Origin: Rhodospirillales bacterium
GTDB taxonomy: Bacteria; Pseudomonadota; Alphaproteobacteria; Reyranellales; Reyranellaceae
Direction: 5' to 3'
Length of the DNA stretch: 32,928 bases
Assembly: GCA_013205335.1 (NCBI GenBank)
Contig: JABMNB010000397.1
Span: 1-32,928, forward strand
Part shown: positions 30,012 through 32,928 of the stretch, piece after piece
How positions within the stretch are numbered: the first letter of the stretch is position 1
Layout of the letters: each line of letters begins with the position of its first letter
Translations under genes and position numbers: made by a program
Notes under the pieces: model-generated
What the model was told of the DNA's origin: nothing
What the model saw: the letters and a program-made list of their open reading frames with translations, nothing else
Databases searched by the model: none

Positions 30012-31632
30012 GCCGCTGGTCCGCTGCGAGAGCCTGTCGATCGGCTATGCCGACGCGGACGGCGGTCTGGTGCCGGTGGTTTCCGACGTGTCCTTCACCA
30101 TCGCGCCCGGCGAAGCGGTCGGCATCGTTGGCGAGTCGGGCTCCGGCAAGTCGACGCTGGCGCGTGCCTTGCTGGGCTACCGGCGTGCCGGCAGCGCCTT
30201 CCTGGGAGGACGCCTTTTCTATCGAGACACCGACATGGCGGCGGCCACGGTCACGCCGGCGGTGGTGGCGCTGCGTGGCACGGCGGTCGCCATGGTGCCG
30301 CAAAATCCACTCGCTTCGCTTACTTTCCACATGCCGGTCGGCCGCCAGGTCGTCGAGGTTCTGCGAACCCGCGCCGGCCTCGGTCGCGCTGCCGCCGGCG
30401 ACCGCATGCTCGAGCTGCTGCGTCGCACCGGCCTGCCCGAGCCGACCGAACTGGCCCGGCGCTATCCCCACCAGCTGTCCGGCGGCCAGCGCCAGCGCGT
30501 CGTCATCGCCGCGGCACTCGCCTGCAACCCCGACCTGCTGGTGCTCGACGAACCGACAACCGCTCTCGACAAGACGACGGAGGCCCAGGTTCTGGAACTC
30601 GTCGCCGACCTGCGCCGCGACAGCGGCGCGGCGCTGGTCCTGGTCACGCACGACCTCAATGTCGTGGCCCGCGTTTGCGAACGGGTCCTGGTGATGAAGG
30701 ACGGCCGGATCGTCGAGGACGGCCCGGTCGGCCGGGTTTTCAGCCGGCCGCGCACCGCCTACGCCCGCCAGCTCCTGGGGGCGGCGCTGCTGATCGATCC
30801 GCAACGTGCGCCGCAAGCGCGGCCAAGAACCGCCGAGCTGCTGTCGTTGCGCGACGTTGCCTTTTCGCATGCCCGCGCCGGCTGGTTCGGACGCGCGCCA
30901 GCGGTTCGCCGCACGCTCGACCAGATCAGTGTCGATGTCGGACGCGGCGAGGTTCTAGGCGTGATCGGCGAGTCGGGGTCGGGCAAGACCACGCTCGGGC
31001 TGCTGCTGGCTGGCATGCTGACCCCACAGGCCGGCGCCATCTGCTTCGAAGGCCACCCGCTGGCTCCGCACGTCGCCGACCGGACGCGCGACCAGCGCCG
31101 GCGCATCCAGATGGTTTTCCAGGACCCGCTCTCCTCGCTCAACCCCCGCCAGACCGTCGGCAGTGCGCTGATCCGGCCGCTTCGTCACTTCTTCGGCCTC
31201 GACTGCACGGCGGCGCACGAGCGCACCGCCGCCCTGCTCGCCAGGCTAGGCATGGGTCCCGAGTATCTCGACCGCTTCCCGCGCCAGCTGTCGGGGGGAC
31301 AGCAGCAGCGCGTGGCCATTGCGCGCGCCTTCGCCGCGGAGCCCGACCTGCTGATCTGCGACGAGATCACCTCTGCGCTCGACGCCTCCGTCCAGGCCCA
31401 GGTACTCGATCATCTGCTCGAGCTGCAGCGCGGTAGCGCTGCGGCCATGCTGGTGATCACCCACGACCTGTCGGTGATCTGGAAAGTTGCGCCGCGCGTC
31501 ATCGTGTTGAAGGACGGCCACATCGTCGAGCAGGGCGCGACCGAGGCGGTGTTCGGCCATCCCAAGGACCGTTACACCGCCGATCTGCTCGAGTCGGCGA
31601 CGCTTGCAGCACGCCTGGTTGCCACCGCCTGA
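29992..31632 (+). CDS. Fused double ABC ATPase of the dipeptide class (DppD-DppF type)
   Basis: This 546-residue protein contains two complete ATP-binding cassettes, the counterparts of the separate DppD and DppF subunits, so it can energise the importer alone. The first cassette has Walker A GESGSGKST (47-55), signature LSGGQRQR, and Walker B LLVLDEPT. The second has GESGSGKTT (326-334), LSGGQQQR and LLICDEIT, the last with Cys instead of the usual hydrophobic residue and Ile instead of Pro. The linker is around PQRAPQARPRTAELL. The start is GTG 29992 with GGAGG about 8 nt upstream. No gene for another ATPase follows. Confidence 0.94.
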   Translation: MALPGTEPLVRCESLSIGYADADGGLVPVVSDVSFTIAPGEAVGIVGESGSGKSTLARALLGYRRAGSAFLGGRLFYRDTDMAAATVTPAVVALRGTAVAMVPQNPLASLTFHMPVGRQVVEVLRTRAGLGRAAAGDRMLELLRRTGLPEPTELARRYPHQLSGGQRQRVVIAAALACNPDLLVLDEPTTALDKTTEAQVLELVADLRRDSGAALVLVTHDLNVVARVCERVLVMKDGRIVEDGPVGRVFSRPRTAYARQLLGAALLIDPQRAPQARPRTAELLSLRDVAFSHARAGWFGRAPAVRRTLDQISVDVGRGEVLGVIGESGSGKTTLGLLLAGMLTPQAGAICFEGHPLAPHVADRTRDQRRRIQMVFQDPLSSLNPRQTVGSALIRPLRHFFGLDCTAAHERTAALLARLGMGPEYLDRFPRQLSGGQQQRVAIARAFAAEPDLLICDEITSALDASVQAQVLDHLLELQRGSAAAMLVITHDLSVIWKVAPRVIVLKDGHIVEQGATEAVFGHPKDRYTADLLESATLAARLVATA

Positions 31633-31743
31633 CCTGTACGGGAGCGCTGGCAAGGTGGTCGTGTCAGAAAAGAAGGTCGGCGTGGTCTGCTCGACTACGA
31701 GGTGACCCGAGGCCAAGCCCCCGCAGCGATGACTTTGCCGCCG

Positions 31744-32286
31744 CTACTTGGCGTCGGCCGCGACCTGGACCTTGATCATCTTGTCCGGCGGGGCGGACAC
31801 GGCGCCCGAGCCCGGGGCGCCCTTCTTGATCTTGTCGACGAATTCCATGCCGGACGTGACCTTGCCCCACACGGTGTACTGGCCGTCGAGGAAGTTCGAG
31901 TCCTTGAGGACGATGAAGAACTGGCTGCGGGCGCTGTTCGGATCGTTGGTGCGGGCCATCGAGACCACGCCGCGCGCGTGCGGCTCCTTGGAGAATTCGG
32001 CCTTGAGCAACTCGCCCATGCCGCCGCTGCCGGTGCCCTGCGGGTCGCCGGTCTGCGCCATGAAGCCGTCGATCACGCGGTGGAAGACCACGCCGTCATA
32101 CTTGCCCTCGCGCGCCAGCTTCTTGATCTGGGCGACATGCTTGGGGGCGAGGTCGGGGCGCATCTCGATGACGACGCGACCGTCCTTCAGGTCGATGTAG
32201 AGGGTATTTTCCTTATCCATGGCGGAGGCTGCTCCTGCGAACATAAGAATGACGGCGAGGACGGGCGTCAGAATGGCGAGCCGCAT
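31744..32286 (-). CDS. Cyclophilin-type peptidyl-prolyl cis-trans isomerase, exported
   Basis: A 180-residue periplasmic cyclophilin that speeds proline isomerisation during protein folding. A signal peptide covers about residues 1-22 (MRLAILTPVLAVILMFAG...ASA). The active-site segment is VVFHRVIDGFMAQTGDP, with catalytic Arg70, and SQFFIVLKDSNFLDGQYTVWG is the usual substrate-groove region. The ATG at 32286 follows AAGGAAA; an in-frame extension upstream is not conserved and would mask the signal peptide. Its promoter must lie in the 320 bp shared with coxB. Confidence 0.94.
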   Translation of the reverse strand: MRLAILTPVLAVILMFAGAASAMDKENTLYIDLKDGRVVIEMRPDLAPKHVAQIKKLAREGKYDGVVFHRVIDGFMAQTGDPQGTGSGGMGELLKAEFSKEPHARGVVSMARTNDPNSARSQFFIVLKDSNFLDGQYTVWGKVTSGMEFVDKIKKGAPGSGAVSAPPDKMIKVQVAADAK

Positions 32287-32606
32287 GACGGTTTCCTTCG
32301 GCGAGGTCCGCGGTCCTGCCGCGGCCGGCGGGACCTTAAAGACCGACAATCGAAAGACAAGCGGCAACTTCGGGGCGTTCTCGTCGCTGCCCGACGCCAT
32401 CGTCCAGGCGCCGAACGCCCGGCCTTCTCAAATCGTACCTGCGTCATATACTCCCGAAAGTGCGGCTGCGACTGGCCGCCACATACCGAGAGGGGGCGAA
32501 AACCCGTTACCACCCACGGCTATATCTGGTACTAACCCGCTTGAAATGCGGGGGATTTTGCGGGTCGGAAAACCCGTCGAGATCTAACCGGCGAGGGGAC
32601 GGATGC
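32287..32606. other. Divergent intergenic region between the cyclophilin gene and coxB
   Basis: About 320 bp without a credible gene. It holds two small hairpins near coxB: CCCGC/GCGGG (32536-32552) and CGGGT/ACCCG (32561-32576), the latter within 31 bp of the coxB start. Promoters for both divergent genes are expected here. An AT-richer patch around 32520-32535 (TATATCTGGTACTAA) could be part of the coxB promoter. Confidence 0.45.
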
Positions 32607-32928
32607 ATGGTCGGTAAGCGCGTATTGAGCGTTCTTGGACTAGTGGCGGCGGTAGCCGGTTTCGGCGTCGCCGCACCTGCTCAGGCGCAGAAGGTCATCG
32701 GTGTGCCGCACGATTGGCAGCTGAACTTCCCGCCGCCCTACACGCCGATCATGGAGCGGGTGGAATCGCTGCACGACCTGCTGCTGGTCATCATCACCGC
32801 GATTTGTATCTTCGTGTTGCTGCTGCTGGTTTACGCCGTCTGGCGCTTCCACGCTGATCGCAACCCGACGCCGACGACCGTGACCCATCATACGGGACTC
32901 GAGATCGCCTGGACGATCATTCCGATCC
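32607..32928 (+). CDS. coxB: Cytochrome c oxidase subunit II, N-terminal part (3' end outside the window)
   Basis: The first 107 residues of the copper A subunit of the aa3-type terminal oxidase. A signal peptide is visible (VLSVLGLVAAVAGFG...APAQA), then GVPHDWQLNFPPPYTPIMERVESL. The first membrane helix is LLLVIITAICIFVLLLLVYAVW. The characteristic THHTGLEIAWTIIPI opens the second helix at the window end. GAGGGGA lies about 8 nt before the ATG. The CuA-binding domain is beyond the edge. Confidence 0.95.
   Translation, partial: MVGKRVLSVLGLVAAVAGFGVAAPAQAQKVIGVPHDWQLNFPPPYTPIMERVESLHDLLLVIITAICIFVLLLLVYAVWRFHADRNPTPTTVTHHTGLEIAWTIIPI

Noticed and set aside
29992..31632. ABC ATPase fusion as an assembly artefact
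   Set aside because: The two cassettes are joined in one continuous frame by a normal linker, and such fused ATPases are well known among peptide-class importers.

Overview
This is a contiguous chromosomal stretch of a GC-rich bacterium (roughly 64-65% GC by eye). carB-greA, a type Ib aspartate aminotransferase, a Bug/TctC-type solute receptor, a Tat-exported MsrP and the start of coxB together point to an alphaproteobacterium. The accessory gene mix recalls Reyranella/Rhodospirillales-like soil or freshwater bacteria, but the genus cannot be fixed from the window. No rRNA, tRNA, CRISPR array, insertion sequence or prophage was found.

Layout. (1) 1-5641 is housekeeping: the 3' half of carB, greA, a convergent YciB/IspZ membrane protein, an Lrp regulator with an NTF2-like protein, thioredoxin reductase trxB and a LysR regulator. 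(2) 5642-6217 is non-coding and rich in perfect inverted repeats, ending in a strong intrinsic terminator; it may hold a small RNA. A DUF6492-like glycosyltransferase-type gene follows. (3) 7106-11579 is a minus-strand acyl-CoA operon: Bug receptor, enoyl-CoA hydratase, a small GIY-YIG-like protein, acyl-CoA dehydrogenase and class III CoA-transferase. (4) 11652-15853 is a minus-strand redox block: divergent EF-G paralogue, two tandem exported thioredoxin-fold proteins, and the molybdopterin methionine-sulfoxide reductase MsrP. (5) 16025-20761 carries aspartate aminotransferase and the cpATP-grasp/alpha-E/transglutaminase trio. (6) 20860-23325 has an MDR oxidoreductase, an NTF2-like protein and a PHP phosphoesterase. 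(7) 23445-31632 has a PhnZ-like HD oxygenase, a LysR regulator resembling those of aminoethylphosphonate loci, and a peptide-class ABC importer with two tandem binding proteins, two permeases and a fused double ATPase. (8) The end holds an exported cyclophilin and the start of coxB.

The most striking observation is in block 4. The first of the two thioredoxin-fold genes (13242-13679, minus) has an in-frame UGA at codon 42, exactly where the first residue of a redox motif belongs, giving U-G-G-C. The frame is otherwise intact, and the gene has the same length (438 nt) as its neighbour, which has S-E-A-S at the same positions. The RNA just after the UGA folds into a hairpin with a bulged U at +17 and G23/U24 in the apical loop (counting the U of UGA as +1), the features SelB is known to read in the E. 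coli fdhF SECIS. This is a good candidate for an exported selenoprotein next to a periplasmic methionine-sulfoxide reductase. The alternative is a recent nonsense mutation of a Cys codon. Both thioredoxin-like genes and msrP also have leader hairpins that can mask their ribosome-binding sites.
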